Below the pieces are notes generated by a model. It saw nothing but the letters and a program-made list of their open reading frames with translations. It was not told the DNA's origin and searched no databases. Below are positions 49,869 to 60,781 of a stretch of 64,000 bases of DNA, piece by piece; position 1 is the first letter of the stretch; each line of letters opens with the position of its first letter. Source of the DNA: Ancistrus triradiatus (lineage: Eukaryota > Chordata > Actinopteri > Siluriformes > Loricariidae); the NCBI GenBank assembly GCA_025084515.1, contig JAJAGP010001696.1, positions 1-64,000 on the forward strand, read 5' to 3'. The position numbers and the translations under genes are program-made.

Positions 49869-52800
49869 TCATTCTTTTTTTCTTTGGCGTGCCTTAACGA
49901 TGCGCCTAAAGGTAAGGTTAATGCGTGGGGTCTTCACCTTCTTTCGAACCGGGAGACTGTGATACCAATACGTGTTGGTTGGAGAATTCATGAGAAGAAG
50001 ACTGCCATGGGCCAGCTCCAATTTCACAGGCTCAATGTGGGGTTTGTTCTGCCCTCTGCGGCTATCTCTGTGTCTGAAAATGAAGTCACGTGGAGCTCCA
50101 AGAGACACGGAGGCAATGGGACAAGTAGGGTCCAACTCACGCTCGTCATCCCTGTGTTCCCCTATGTGATCCAGGCCGTCGTTATACCTGTGAACAAGAC
50201 ACATTCAATGTACAGTGGTGCTTGAAAGTTTGTGAACCCTTCAGAATTTTCTAGATTTCTGTATATGACCTAAAACATTATCAGATTTTCACACTAGTCC
50301 TAAAAGTAGATCAAGAGAACCCAGTTAAACACATGAGACAAAAATATTATACTTGGTCATTTATTTTGTTGAGGAAAACGATCCAATATTACATATTAGT
50401 GAGTGGCAAAAGTATTTGGTGTGACCCCCCTGTGCAGCAATAACTGCAACTAAATGTTTCCTGTAACTGTTGATCAGTCCTGCACACCGGCTTGGAGGAA
50501 TTTTAGCCCATTTCTCCATACAGAACAGCTTCAGCTCTGGGATGTTGGTGGGTTTCCTCACATTAGCTGCTCACTTCAGGTCCTTCCACAACATTTCCAT
50601 TGGATTAAGGTCAGGATTTTGACTTGGCCATTCCAAAACATTAACTTTGCTCATCTTTAACCATTCTTTGGTAGAACGACTGTGCTTAGGGTCATTGTCT
50701 TGCTGCATGACCCACCTTCTCTTGAGATTCAGTTCATGCACAGATGTCCTGATATTTTCCTTTAGAATTCTCTGATATAATTCAGAATTCATTGCTCCAT
50801 CAATGATGGCAAGCCGTCCTGGCCCAGATGCAGCAAAACAGGCCCAAACCATGATACTACCACCACCATGTTTCACAGATGGAATAAGGTTCTTATGCTG
50901 GAATGCAGTGTTTTCCTTTCTCCAAACACAACGCTTTTCTTTTAAACCAAAAAGTTCTATTTTGGTCTCATCCATCCACAAAATATTCTTCCAATAGCCT
51001 TCGGGCTTGTCCACGTGATCTTTAGCAAACTGCAGATGAGCAGCAACGTTCTTTTAGGAGAGCAGTGGCTTTCTCCTTGCAACCCTGTTCTTCTGATGGT
51101 GGACTCATGAACATTAACATTAGCCAGTGTAAGAAAGGCCTTCAGTTGCTTAGAGGTTACCCTGGGGTCCTTTGTGACCTTGCCAACTATTACAAACCTT
51201 GCTCTTGGAGTGATCTTTGTTGGTCGACCACTTCTGGGGAGGGTAACAATGGTCTTGAACTTCCTCCATTTGTACACAATCTGTCTGACTGAGGATTGGT
51301 GAAGTCCAAACTTTTTAGAGATGGTTTTGTAACCTTTTCCAGCCTAATGAGCATCAACAACTCTTTTGCTGAGGTCCTCAGAAATCTCCTTTGTTCGTGC
51401 CATGATACACTTCCACAAACATGCTGTGAAGAGCAGAGTTTGATCTTTAAATAAAACAGGGTGCCCACTCACACCTGATTGTCATCCCATTTATCAAAAA
51501 CACTTGACTCTAATTTCACCTTCAAATTAACTGCTATTTCTAGAGGTTCACATACTTTTGCCACTCACTAATATGTAATATTGGATCATTTTCCTCAATG
51601 ATTAAATGACTAAGTATAATATTTTTGTCTCATTTGTTTAACTGGGTTCTCTTTATCTACTTTTAGGACTTGTGTGAAAATCTGATGATGTTTTAGGTCA
51701 TATTTATGCAGAAATATACAAAATTCTAAAGGGTTCACTTTCAAGCACCACTGTATATAGTTCTAGAAAGCTTGTTCAGACCATTGCTAAATAATAGTCA
51801 CCTGTTTATCAGAACAAAGTTGAAGGTCTGCCCCGTGGCATTGGTGACGGCATCACGGATGTATTCTAGTGTCGGAGTCCAGGCCCTTGCTTCAAGATGC
51901 ACTCCAGAAAAAGAATACATCAGTCCCTCCTCGCCATAGGTTGCTTGCTTTCGGGGAATACTGTACATCTTCCCATACACCAGAATTTTAGCTGCTTCAC
52001 CTAAACAATAAAATTACATATGTGGTAATATGTCACCTGGCTTCACTGAGGCCAAGGAATAACAGAGATCCCTAATTAGAAAAGGTGTCTAGATACTTTT
52101 GTCCATAGAGTGTATATACACATGTACTCGCCATTTTACGATGGTCTGGTTTACCGGGTTAACAACTTTATGATAGGAATCTGATAATACACATAAATCC
52201 ACATTTAGAAGAAACCGTATTATTAATTTTGAATTTCATTTTTTTCCACAGGAAAGCGATACACAGTATGATACTCTCCTGCAGATGCTGGGCATCTGGG
52301 CAGCAGCCAGCTGACTGAGCTGAGCAGCACCATCATTTTCACTTTCAACACATTATTCAATAAATGGCATGAGATATTTAACACTTTTATAAAATAGGCC
52401 TTGTGTTAATACTTTTTTCCAACTGAATGTTAATGTAAGTGTTGTAAGCATGTTTAAGGTAGGATAGGCTATGGTATACAGTGGGGCAAAAAAGTATTTA
52501 GTCAGCCACTGATTGTGTAAGTTCTCCTACTTAGAAAGACGAGAGAGGTCTGTAATTTTCATCATAGGTACACTTCAGCTATGAGAGACAAAATGGAAAA
52601 AGAAATCCAGGAAATCATATTTTAGGATTTTTAAAGAATTTAATTGTAAATTATGGTGGAAAATAAGTATTTGGTCACCCACAAACAAGCAAGATTTTTG
52701 GCTCTCACAGACCTGTAACAACTTCTTTAGGAAGCTCTTCTGTCCTCCACTTGTTACCTGTATTAATGGCACCTGTTTGACCTCGTTATCTGTATAAAAG

Positions 52801-54387
52801 ACACCTGTCCACAGCCTCAAACAGTCAGACTCCAAACTCAATCATGGCCAAGACCAAAGAGCTGTCAAAGGACACCAGAAAATTGTAGACCTGCACCAGG
52901 CTGGGAAGAGTGAATCTACAATAGGCAAGCAGGTTGGTGTGAATAAATCAACTGTGGGAGCAATTGTAAGAAAATGAAAGACATACAGGGCCATTGATAA
53001 TCTCCCTTGATCTGGGGCTCCACGCAAGATCTCATCTCGTGGGGTCAAAATGATCATGAGAATGGTGAGCAAAAATCCCAGAACTACACGGAAGGACGTG
53101 ATGAATGACCTGCAGAGAGCTGGGACCAAAGTAACAAAGGCTACCATCAGTAACACACTACGCCGAGAGGGACTCAGATCCTGCAGTACCAGGCGTGTCC
53201 CCCTGCTTAAGCCAGTACATGTCCAGGTCCGTCTGAAGTTTGCCAGAAAGCATATGGATGATCCAGAAGAGGATTGGGAGAATATCATGTGGTCAGATGA
53301 AACCAACATAGAACTTTTTGGTAAAAAGTCAACTCGTCTTGTTTGAATGCGGAGTTGCATCCCAAGAACACCATACCTACTGTAAAGCATGGTGGTGGAA
53401 ACATCATGCTTTGGGGCTGTTTTTCTACAAAGGGAACAGGACGACTGATCCGTGTTAAGGGAAGAATGAACGGGGCCATGTATCGTGAGATTTTAAGCCA
53501 AAACCTCCTTCCATCAGTGAGAGCATTGAAGATGGAACATGGCTGGGTCTTCCAGCATGACAATGATCCCAAACACATCGCTTGGGCAACGAAGGAGTGG
53601 CTCCGTAAAAAGCATTTCAAGGTCCTGGAGTGGCCTAGCCAGTCTCCAGACCTCAACCTCATAGAAAATTGGTGGAGGGAGTTGAAAGTCCATGTTTCCC
53701 CAAAACATCACTGCTCTAGAGGAGATCTGCATGGAGGAATGGGCCAAAATACCAGCTACAGTGTGTGCAAACCTGGTGAAGACTTACAGGAAACGTTTGA
53801 CCTCTGTCATTGCCAACAAAGGTTAGTTCAAAGTATTGAGTTTTTGAACTTTTGTTTATTGACAAATATTATTTTCCACCATAATTTACAATTAAATTCT
53901 TTAAAAATCCTACAACGTGATTTTTTTCTCTCATTTTGTCTCTCATAGTTGAAGTGTACCTATGATGAAAATTACAGACCTCTCTCGTCTTTCTAAGTAG
54001 GAGAACCTGCACAATCAGTGGCTGACTAAATACTTTTTTGCCCCACTGTATACAGTATATATATTATACTCCTTGGTTTCCAATACATTCAACTGATGAT
54101 GGATTTATCGGAAACCTATCCTCATCATATATCTGGGAGCACCTGTCCTCATGTATCATTAGTACCTGTGAAGTACTCCACCTCGTCCTCTAGTTGCATG
54201 AATAGCCGGTCTGCTTCATCTTTGGAGAAAAGTAATCCATAGTCACAGTCTAACCCCTCTGATTCGATCTTTTGCCAAGGGATGGGATGAGAGAATTCAT
54301 CTTTTTCTTCCTCAGTGACAGTGTCACATATTTTCCAAGGCTCTTCTCCCTCTACATATGCAGCTACCTGTTTGTTCATAGCAGCTC
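49869..54387 (-). CDS. alkbh2: ALKBH2, DNA oxidative demethylase (AlkB family)
   Basis: Three coding exons on the minus strand: 54379-54166 (exon begins at 54387), 52000-51802 and 50187-49869, joined in phase to a 243-residue protein; the human protein is 261. The double-stranded beta-helix has the iron ligands H149, D151 and H214, and the 2-oxoglutarate arginines R226 and R232; the spacings equal those of the human enzyme. Other conserved text includes VEYFTG, PRKQATYG, TGQTFNFVLINR and HIGEHRDDERE. ALKBH2 repairs 1-methyladenine and 3-methylcytosine in double-stranded DNA in the nucleus. The N terminus is short and shows no PCNA-binding APIM like the mammalian one. An acceptor directly before the start codon region implies an upstream non-coding (or short coding) exon, not located. 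It is divergent from UNG. Confidence 0.95.
50213..51753 (-). mobile_element. Tc1 family A element filling ALKBH2 intron 2
   Basis: This 1541-bp copy has both terminal repeats (CAGTGGTGCTTGAAAGTTTG and complement) with TA on each side. The transposase is on the minus strand, starting at 51403. The catalytic half, 51014-50571, is one open frame with the DDE residues in WMDETKIELFG, QQDNDPKHSRSTKEW and NPDLNPMEMLW. The N-terminal half is split by a deletion near 51090 and a substitution or indel near 51220. It is the best-preserved family A copy here, but it is not intact. Confidence 0.92.
52110..54150. repeat. Tigger-like repeat, copy 2, split by a Tc1 element
   Basis: Bases 52110-52478 and 54049-54150 together match the repeat at 41400-41715 (TTTACGATGGTCTGG, CTGACTGAGCTGAGCAGC, and at the right end GATGGATTTATCGGAAACC and GGGAGCACCTGT). 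The family B element at 52479-54048 interrupts it. All of this lies in ALKBH2 intron 1. Confidence 0.5.
52479..54048 (+). mobile_element. Tc1-like family B element, full length, in ALKBH2 intron 1
   Basis: The 1570-bp element has both terminal repeats (CAGTGGGGCAAAAAAGTATT) and TA at each side. The plus-strand transposase starts at 52844. After a few residues it meets a stop (TTGTAG, near 52887), then reads on in long open pieces at 53050-53346 and 53343-53700. The catalytic motifs are WSDETNIELFG, QHDNDPKHIAWATKEW and SPDLNLIENWW. At least two frame breaks make it inactive. It is antisense to ALKBH2. Confidence 0.92.
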
Positions 54388-55020
54388 CTGTTAAATAAAG
54401 GAAACATGGTAGCAATAATTTTATTCATAACAGACATTTCTCTAATTAAGGTTTGACTTACAAAACAAAAGCCAGAAGATGTGTGGTTAATTTGGTACCA
54501 ACTCTTGCTTCCATGGAAGGCCAAAAACTGTTTTGCATACACCAACAAAACAGTTAATTATGTCTGTATCTTTATGATGGATAAATATTTGATCCCAAAT
54601 TTGATCAATGTGTGTGTGTGCTGTGCCACATCGGCAAAGCATAACACAGCTGTCACTTAGGAGCCACTTAGGTGAAAATGCTTCTATTTGGTATTCTTCT
54701 CAAACTTAATGCACTGTTTTTAATGAAAAATCATACAAACAGATTAACTATTTGAGCAAAACTAAAATGAAAAAAAATCAGAAATCAAATCTTTTGATAC
54801 ATTTCAGAAGTTATTAATATTATTGTTATTATTATATATTATTTTCCACCTTTTGCTGCAAAGACATGGACTCCACAATCAAAATCTATGTTGTCTCAGC
54901 ATGATTTTACTATTTTCCCACAGTGGCAATTTGCTAGCCTACCACTAGAGACTTCACCCTCACATGTTCCTGACCCAGATACAGTGGATTAAAACATGAA
55001 TGAAAGAAAACAATATATAC

Positions 55021-58000
55021 ACTATCAGAAATATTCAGCCTCCCTCACCTTAACGTTTATTATGGTGATGTGTATCAAATTGAATACAAATATACAACAA
55101 TATGTCTCAGTAAAAAATATTGTTAGATAAAAGTAAATTTGCTAAAATAAGTTGACATAATTTTGACTTTAAATGAAAAACATCTAGTTCTGTTGACAAA
55201 TGTCCATTTGCACTATTACTCAACCCCCAAAGTCAGTACTTGGTGGAACATCAAGAGGGGGGGGTTGCCATAAGTTCGAACTACAGTACAATTCTCCTAA
55301 TGTTGTCTCTGGGAATGTTCAAGGTCTTGGGTATCTTCTTGTACCAATTGCCGTTTTGGTGCAATGAAAATTTTTCCTCTTTCAGTTTTTGTGACAGCTC
55401 CTTAGTCTTCATCATGGTTGCAAAACACCAAAACGTCCCTGGGTGGTGTTTACATTAACATATCACAGCTGAAGCAGATTTAGGGTTGTCATTGAGATAC
55501 CAATGATTTAACCATGTTTTATCCCAACTTCAGGTGAAACAGACTAGCAGTAAGTTTCAAAATCAGTAATATTATGTAGGGGTTGCCATGGCAGTATTAA
55601 CCAAATATCCTACTACACTAAAATACTACGTCATTGATTTTCTTTTCTGTATCATTCACTGTTAAAGACTTAATTTAAAGCAAGATCTACTTTAATTTCG
55701 GTACTCCCAAAATTTTATCAACACGTTAAATGTTCTACAAGAGGGGTGAACACTCTGGATCATGTTTACTCCAACATCAAGCATGCATACAGAGCCATAC
55801 CCCTCCCCCACCTAGGACAGTCAGACCATCTCTCTCTCCTGCCTTCTCCCCCCTTACACCCCCCGCAGACGCAGTGTCCCAGCCATTATAAAGACTGTTT
55901 ACAAACCTGGCCCTGGAAATGCACTCCACCAATTACAAGACTGCTTTGAACAGACTGACTGGGACGCGTTGAACATCAGGAACTGGAAACATTCACAGGA
56001 ACGGTACTGGACTATAATCAAGTTTCGCCATCGGAATGTGACTGTGGACAAAAACATTCGGGTTTTCCCAACCAAAAACCCTGGATGACCAGCCAGTCCG
56101 CGCACTCCTCAGAGTCCGTGATTTCTTGCCTTCAGGTCAGGTGCAGAGCTCTGTATATGGCTTCTCTAGCTGACCTAAAAGAGGAATACAAACTTCAAGC
56201 GACCATAAAAGGAGATAGAGTCCCACCTGAGCAGCAACAATACACGGAAGGTTGTGGCAAGGCACCCAGACATCACGAATTACGAGGCTGTGGTAAGACT
56301 AACTACAGCGATTCAGAGTGCGTTGCTAGCAGAGGAGCTAATCACTTCTTTGCACGCTATCGACCACTAACAGCAGCACTCACCGGCTCCACCCTGCTCT
56401 CCTCATCTCACACCCTCACCTGTCCTGCATTTCTACACTCACTGTAACAGGAAGCAAATGAAGTCAAACGAGTGCTCTTGGCAGTGAAACCCTAAGAAGG
56501 TAAACCGGCCCAGACGGAGTTACCTGGCAAGGTGCTTAAAGCATGTGCGCAATTCCATCTTGCTTGCACCTTCACCAGAATCTTCTCAACTTCTCCTGGC
56601 TCAGGCAGTCATCCCCACCCCCTTCTAAAATCAGCCACATCACTTCCAGTGCCGAAAAAGCTCCCATCAACAGTCGGACGATTAAAATCGCCCTTGGCCC
56701 TCCTCCGTAATCATGAAGTGCTTCATTTTCCGAGAGCTGGTTCTCAACACATCAAGGATATCTCCCTCCAGACTTTCGATCCCACCAGTTCGCATATCGC
56801 ACAAACAATCCACAGAGGAACGCCATCGCCGTAACTCTCCACACTGTGCCTGAGTCCACCTGGAGCAGCAGCAGAGTTACGTCCGAATGCTCTTCTTGGA
56901 TTCAGCTCATCTTTTAACACAATTCATTCCGGACATTCCTATCACCAAACTGGTTTCCCTCGGCCTTCCACCTCGCACTTTTGCGGTATTAAGGACTTTC
57001 CCTCACCAAACCACCCTCCCCCAATGTGAGACTTGGCCCTCACACTCTCTCCACTCGCCGCTGAGCCCGGCTCTCCACAGGCTGTGTGCTAAGCCCCCTG
57101 CTATACTGTCTCTACAACACCATGATTCAGTCCGGCCACGACAACAACCTTATTGGGTCAGTATGCTGACGACACCACAGTGGTTTCGGCCTCATCTCAA
57201 AGGGCGGTGACGAGGCACCTACAGACAGGAGATCCTGATGCTCGAAGCCTGGGTTCTGAGAATAACCTGGCCCTGAACACCAGGAAAAACAAGGTCATCA
57301 GAAGGCTCACCAGCGGTTACACTTCCTGAGAGTCCTGAGGAAATACGACCTTACTCCAACCTTCTGGCTGACCTTCTAACCGCTGTCCATCGAGAGCCTT
57401 CTGACATATGTATTACATCATGGTATGGCGCTCTGCCAGTGGAAGACAGGAATAGGCTTCAGAGAGTGGTAAAGTCAGCACCGGATCATCAGCCGCTCTC
57501 TCCCCTCCCTGCATGGACATTTACACCTCACGCTGCATCCGCAAAAAGCACATACCATCATCAAGGCTACTCCCACCCCCTGGCTCGGACTGTTTGGTTT
57601 GTTGCCCTCAGGGAAGCGCTACAAGGTCATCGAACAAGAACAACAGACTTAGAATAACAGTGTTTTTTGTTTTCCCGAAGCCTAACCACGCTCATTCTAC
57701 ATCACTGATCTTTCGTCCCACTCTCCACACACACAATCAATCACTCCTTTAGTAACATACACATCCCACTATTATGCACCATTTCTATAATGTGGGAATA
57801 ACACTACACTCACTATGTGCAATACTGGATTATGTGCAATTTAACTGTATATTTACTGTATATTAGTAACTGTATTTTAACAGTATCTATTTATTCCTCT
57901 GACTATGCACCGTTTTGCACATTTCTTTCTGTGTCGTATTTTTCGTATGTGTTGCACTGTAAGAAGTGGCTTTAATCTCATTGTACATAAGTATAGTGAC

Positions 58001-58093
58001 AATAAAGGCATTCTATTCTATTCTATCTAGCTCTGCTGAAAAGTTTTAAAGTTATAAATCCTTACTTTTTTGAGGGTTGAATATTTCTGATTT
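55021..58093. mobile_element. DNA transposon relic, split by a LINE
   Basis: ATCAGAAATATTCAGCCTCCC near 55024 is matched in reverse by GAGGGTTGAATATTTCTGAT near 58073. Text at 55200-55460 (CCAAAGTCAGTACTTGGTGG, GTGACAGCTCCTTAGTCTTC) resembles the antisense of a fish Tc1-type transposase. The LINE at 55749-58027 lies between the two ends, so the DNA element is the older of the two. Confidence 0.55.
55749..58027 (+). mobile_element. L2-type LINE, decayed, with TTCTA-rich 3' end
   Basis: The plus strand starts with endonuclease-end text (NTLDHVYSNIKHAYRAIPLP, then HLGQSDHLSL), continues through a pre-polymerase linker (DLKEEYKLQA, ATIKGD near 56170) and fragmentary reverse transcriptase text with many frame breaks. 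It ends with GTAAGAAGTGGC (57959-57970), AATAAAGGCA and ATTCTATTCTATTCTATC (58010-58027), the repeat-type 3' end of L2-like elements in fish. It is 5'-truncated and inactive, in the ALKBH2-UNG interval. Confidence 0.75.
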
Positions 58094-58469
58094 CAAGTGT
58101 TGCCTTAATGCTGTGGCATCCCCTCCCTCACACACAGCCAACTGTGTGTGACTGTAGTTGTTTGATGCCTGACCCAGTCGAAAGGCACCACTGCTACTCA
58201 GATCACCATGGTGAAGGCCTAACGAAGTGCTACTGTGCCAATTAGGGCTGTATATGCCTAAGATTTTTTCATGTTTTAAGCCTGCTTTTCCGGGTCACAC
58301 AAGTCCTTTACAGGGCCGTCAGGTGTCACTGTAGTGGCAAGAGGTGATCCCCCAACTGCCATCACCTCCCTCAGGGTGTGGCCAGTCATACCCATGATGC
58401 TCGACCTGGCCTGAATGCAAGCCACTGCTGGGACTTGGCGGTAAGGAATTAACACAGAGCATTCATTCA

Positions 58470-59985
58470 TTCATTCATTTTCTTATCTACTTAATCCTGG
58501 TCACGCTTGTGGGAAAGCCGGTGCCTAGCCGGCAGCACAGGGTGCAAGGCAAGAACAACCCTAGACAGGGCGCCAATCCGTCGCATTGCACATGCACGCT
58601 AAAGGCACTTTAGAGACCCTAATTAATCTAAAGCATATGTTTTTAAGAGTTTGGGAGGAAATCGGAGCACCTGGAGTAAGCCCATGTGGACATGGGGAGG
58701 ACATGCAGACTCCTGACAGAGTCGGAATTCAGGTTAGAACCGGGGGCGCCAGAGCTGTGAGGCAACCACGCTAACTAGAGGTGGGCGGATCGATCCAAAT
58801 ATTGATAATATCGATGCCAATGCTGGTATTGACATTGAGCAATACTCGTGTAAAAATATCAATACTCCAGCTTTCTTTCTCTCCCGCACGCACTGACTGC
58901 TGCGCATGCGAATTCATCAAAGTCTGCTCTCTCTCTGTAAGAGCATGGAGTAGCGCACCCGCCCCCTCTTGTCTTTTGTTGTTGCACCGTCACGTGGCTC
59001 AGCGGCGCCAGCCAATCAGCCATGCAGGTAGGCTCAGACTGGCCCGCCCACTCAGCACTCTCCTCCGTTACTTATTGTTTTTATTTTGTTTAAAGCCAGA
59101 AGTGCACTGAAGGGAAGAAATCCTCACTCTTTGTATTATTTTCTTGTATTGTTCGACTTGGAAAAAAGAACAAGTTTGAAACTGTTTACAATATTTGTTG
59201 TGGTGTCTTAACTTTTCTGTATTGTGGTTTGTCAGCCCTCTAACCTCAGAAGATTGTTTTAATTAGCTTTAAGGGTTTTTTTTACACTCTTTATTTAAGA
59301 AAAAATAGAGAATTGCACTGAAGGCAAGAAATTCCTTATTTTTTGTATTATTTTATTGTATTGTTCGACTTGAATAGCAGAATAAGTTTGAAACTGTTTA
59401 CAGTATTTGTTGTGGTGTATTAATTTTGTTGTATTGTGGTTTGTCAGCCCTCTACCTCAGGAGATTGTTTGAAGTTGTGTTGAGTGATATTTTTTTACAC
59501 TCTGATTATTTAAGAAAAAACAGAATTGCACTGAAAGGAAAAAAATTCCTTATTTTTTATTGTTTTTCCTAAGAACAATTCTATTTGAAAAAAGAAACAA
59601 AAAAGAGAAAAAACTAGAAAAGATGTCTAGTGAGGGGAGAATTTATATTTTATTTTTGTATTGTAGTTTCTCCTTTTCTACCTCAAAAAATATATTTTCC
59701 TAATGGTAAGGCAAACTTTGTTTTGTTACTTTGTTTTGTTACCATTGTTTCTAGACAAAAATGTTCTTTGTGATAATTAAGTATTTTGTTGTCACGTACA
59801 ATGTTTGGCGAAATTCTATCCTAGATCTTTTGGATCCTTTGGATCTATGAAGCTTAAATATTAAAAAGTATCGGTATCGATATCGGCGATACTGGTCCTG
59901 CATTTACTTGGTATCGAATCGATACCAAAATTCCTGGTATCGCCCACCTCTAACGCTAACCACTGTGCCAATGTGTAAGACTGTG
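58470..59985 (-). mobile_element. SINE-like repeat F, split by a hAT element
   Basis: CATTCATTCATTCATTTTCTTATC then AGGGCGCCAATCCGTCGC and TTCAGGTTAGAACC mark a minus-strand family F copy. Its tRNA-like head is cut at 58775 by a hAT element, and continues at 59953 with ACGCTAACCACTGTGCCA. Confidence 0.75.
58776..59952. mobile_element. hAT-type non-autonomous element, 1177 bp, with perfect 8-bp duplication
   Basis: Ends TAGAGGTGGGCG and its exact complement are flanked by identical 8-bp ACGCTAAC copies (58768-58775 and 59953-59960). Sub-terminal TATCGATATCGG-like repeats are present. The interior has no transposase. It carries three head-to-tail copies of a unit of about 213 bp (starting near 59103, 59315 and 59528). 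Confidence 0.85.
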
Positions 59986-60135
59986 TATGCTTTTATGTAC
60001 TTTTTTCCAAGCATGTGTCAATTTCCATCCATTAATAAACTACAATCTGTCGTAATAAAAACTTTATGTAGAACTATTAATAAAAAATGATTGAGCGTCC
60101 ATTTATGACATGTGGCACATCCTTGCTGCCTTCTC

Positions 60136-60159
60136 ATTGGCTGTCTCGTGATTTGGCGC
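60136..60159. promoter_or_regulatory. UNG2 promoter: CCAAT and E2F sites
   Basis: ATTGG (60136-60140, CCAAT in reverse) and TTTGGCGC (60152-60159, an exact TTTSSCGC E2F site) lie 100-125 bases before the nuclear UNG start codon. Nuclear UNG peaks in S phase in mammals, and E2F control is known there, so this placement is plausible. Confidence 0.55.
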
Positions 60160-60261
60160 GAGGTAAAAACGGAGATTCAGTTCAGTTCAGTACATGCAAC
60201 TCATCATCATCCAGCCGGTTTACCTTCATTACAGCTTTGAGCTTGTTCGCTACTGCTAACC

Positions 60262-60351
60262 ATGATCGGACAAAAAAGCATCACATCATTTTTCTCCCCA
60301 GCGATCAAAAAGAGAGAGCTGTGCGAGAAGTCTCGAGACGAGGAATGTGGC
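60262..60351 (+). CDS. ung: UNG exon 1A, start of the nuclear isoform (UNG2)
   Basis: Thirty codons, MIGQKSITSFF onward, end at a GTGAGT donor after GGC. Residues Q4, I7, F10 and F11 form a PCNA-interacting PIP box (QxxIxxFF), followed by the basic stretch AIKKREL. Both features match the N terminus of vertebrate UNG2, which works at replication forks. The frame leaves in phase 0 and can join the acceptor at 60883 inside exon 1B. Confidence 0.9.
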
Positions 60352-60562
60352 GTGAGTATGAATGAAATCCTTACTGAGTAGCTCTAACGTTAAACCTAAT
60401 TACAAAACTACGAGCAGAATAAAATGCATATTCTCCGTGTGCTGTACAGTTTTATACCGAGTTTGACTTTTGGGGTCTTTATACATGTCATTAAAATGTT
60501 ACTTTCATTTACCTTGTCTGTATTAAAGCACATTAAAGACGTTTCAAAAGAAGTATTGCAAC

Positions 60563-60610
60563 TTTCCCGCGAAACGGCTCTGACCTGGAAGTACAAGACT
60601 ACGTCACGTG
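60563..60610. promoter_or_regulatory. UNG1 internal promoter sites (E2F, CRE-like, E-box)
   Basis: TTTCCCGCGAAA (60563-60574) contains an exact E2F site. ACGTCA (60601-60606) is a CRE half site in reverse, and it overlaps the E-box CACGTG (60605-60610). They lie between exons 1A and 1B, 170-220 bases before the mitochondrial start codon, where vertebrate UNG has its second promoter. Confidence 0.5.
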
Positions 60611-60781
60611 TAAACAAACAGCACGCTAAGCGCCAGGAAAGATAATCGCAACTCTATAAACTACAGCTACACAACGTTGTCGATAGCACACTACTCACTC
60701 AGGCGTTTAGATGCTCCGGTCATTTGTTGCTTTGTTTTTCGGCGGCTGTTTTGTAGTTGCGTGTGAAACCCGTTAGCAGAC

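Noticed and set aside
52842..53390. 182-codon minus-strand open frame
   Set aside because: It is antisense to the family B transposase and has no domain of its own.
58781..59110. 109-codon frame in the hAT element
   Set aside because: Reads through terminal-repeat sequence; no hAT transposase motif (no dimerisation-domain text, no zinc finger).
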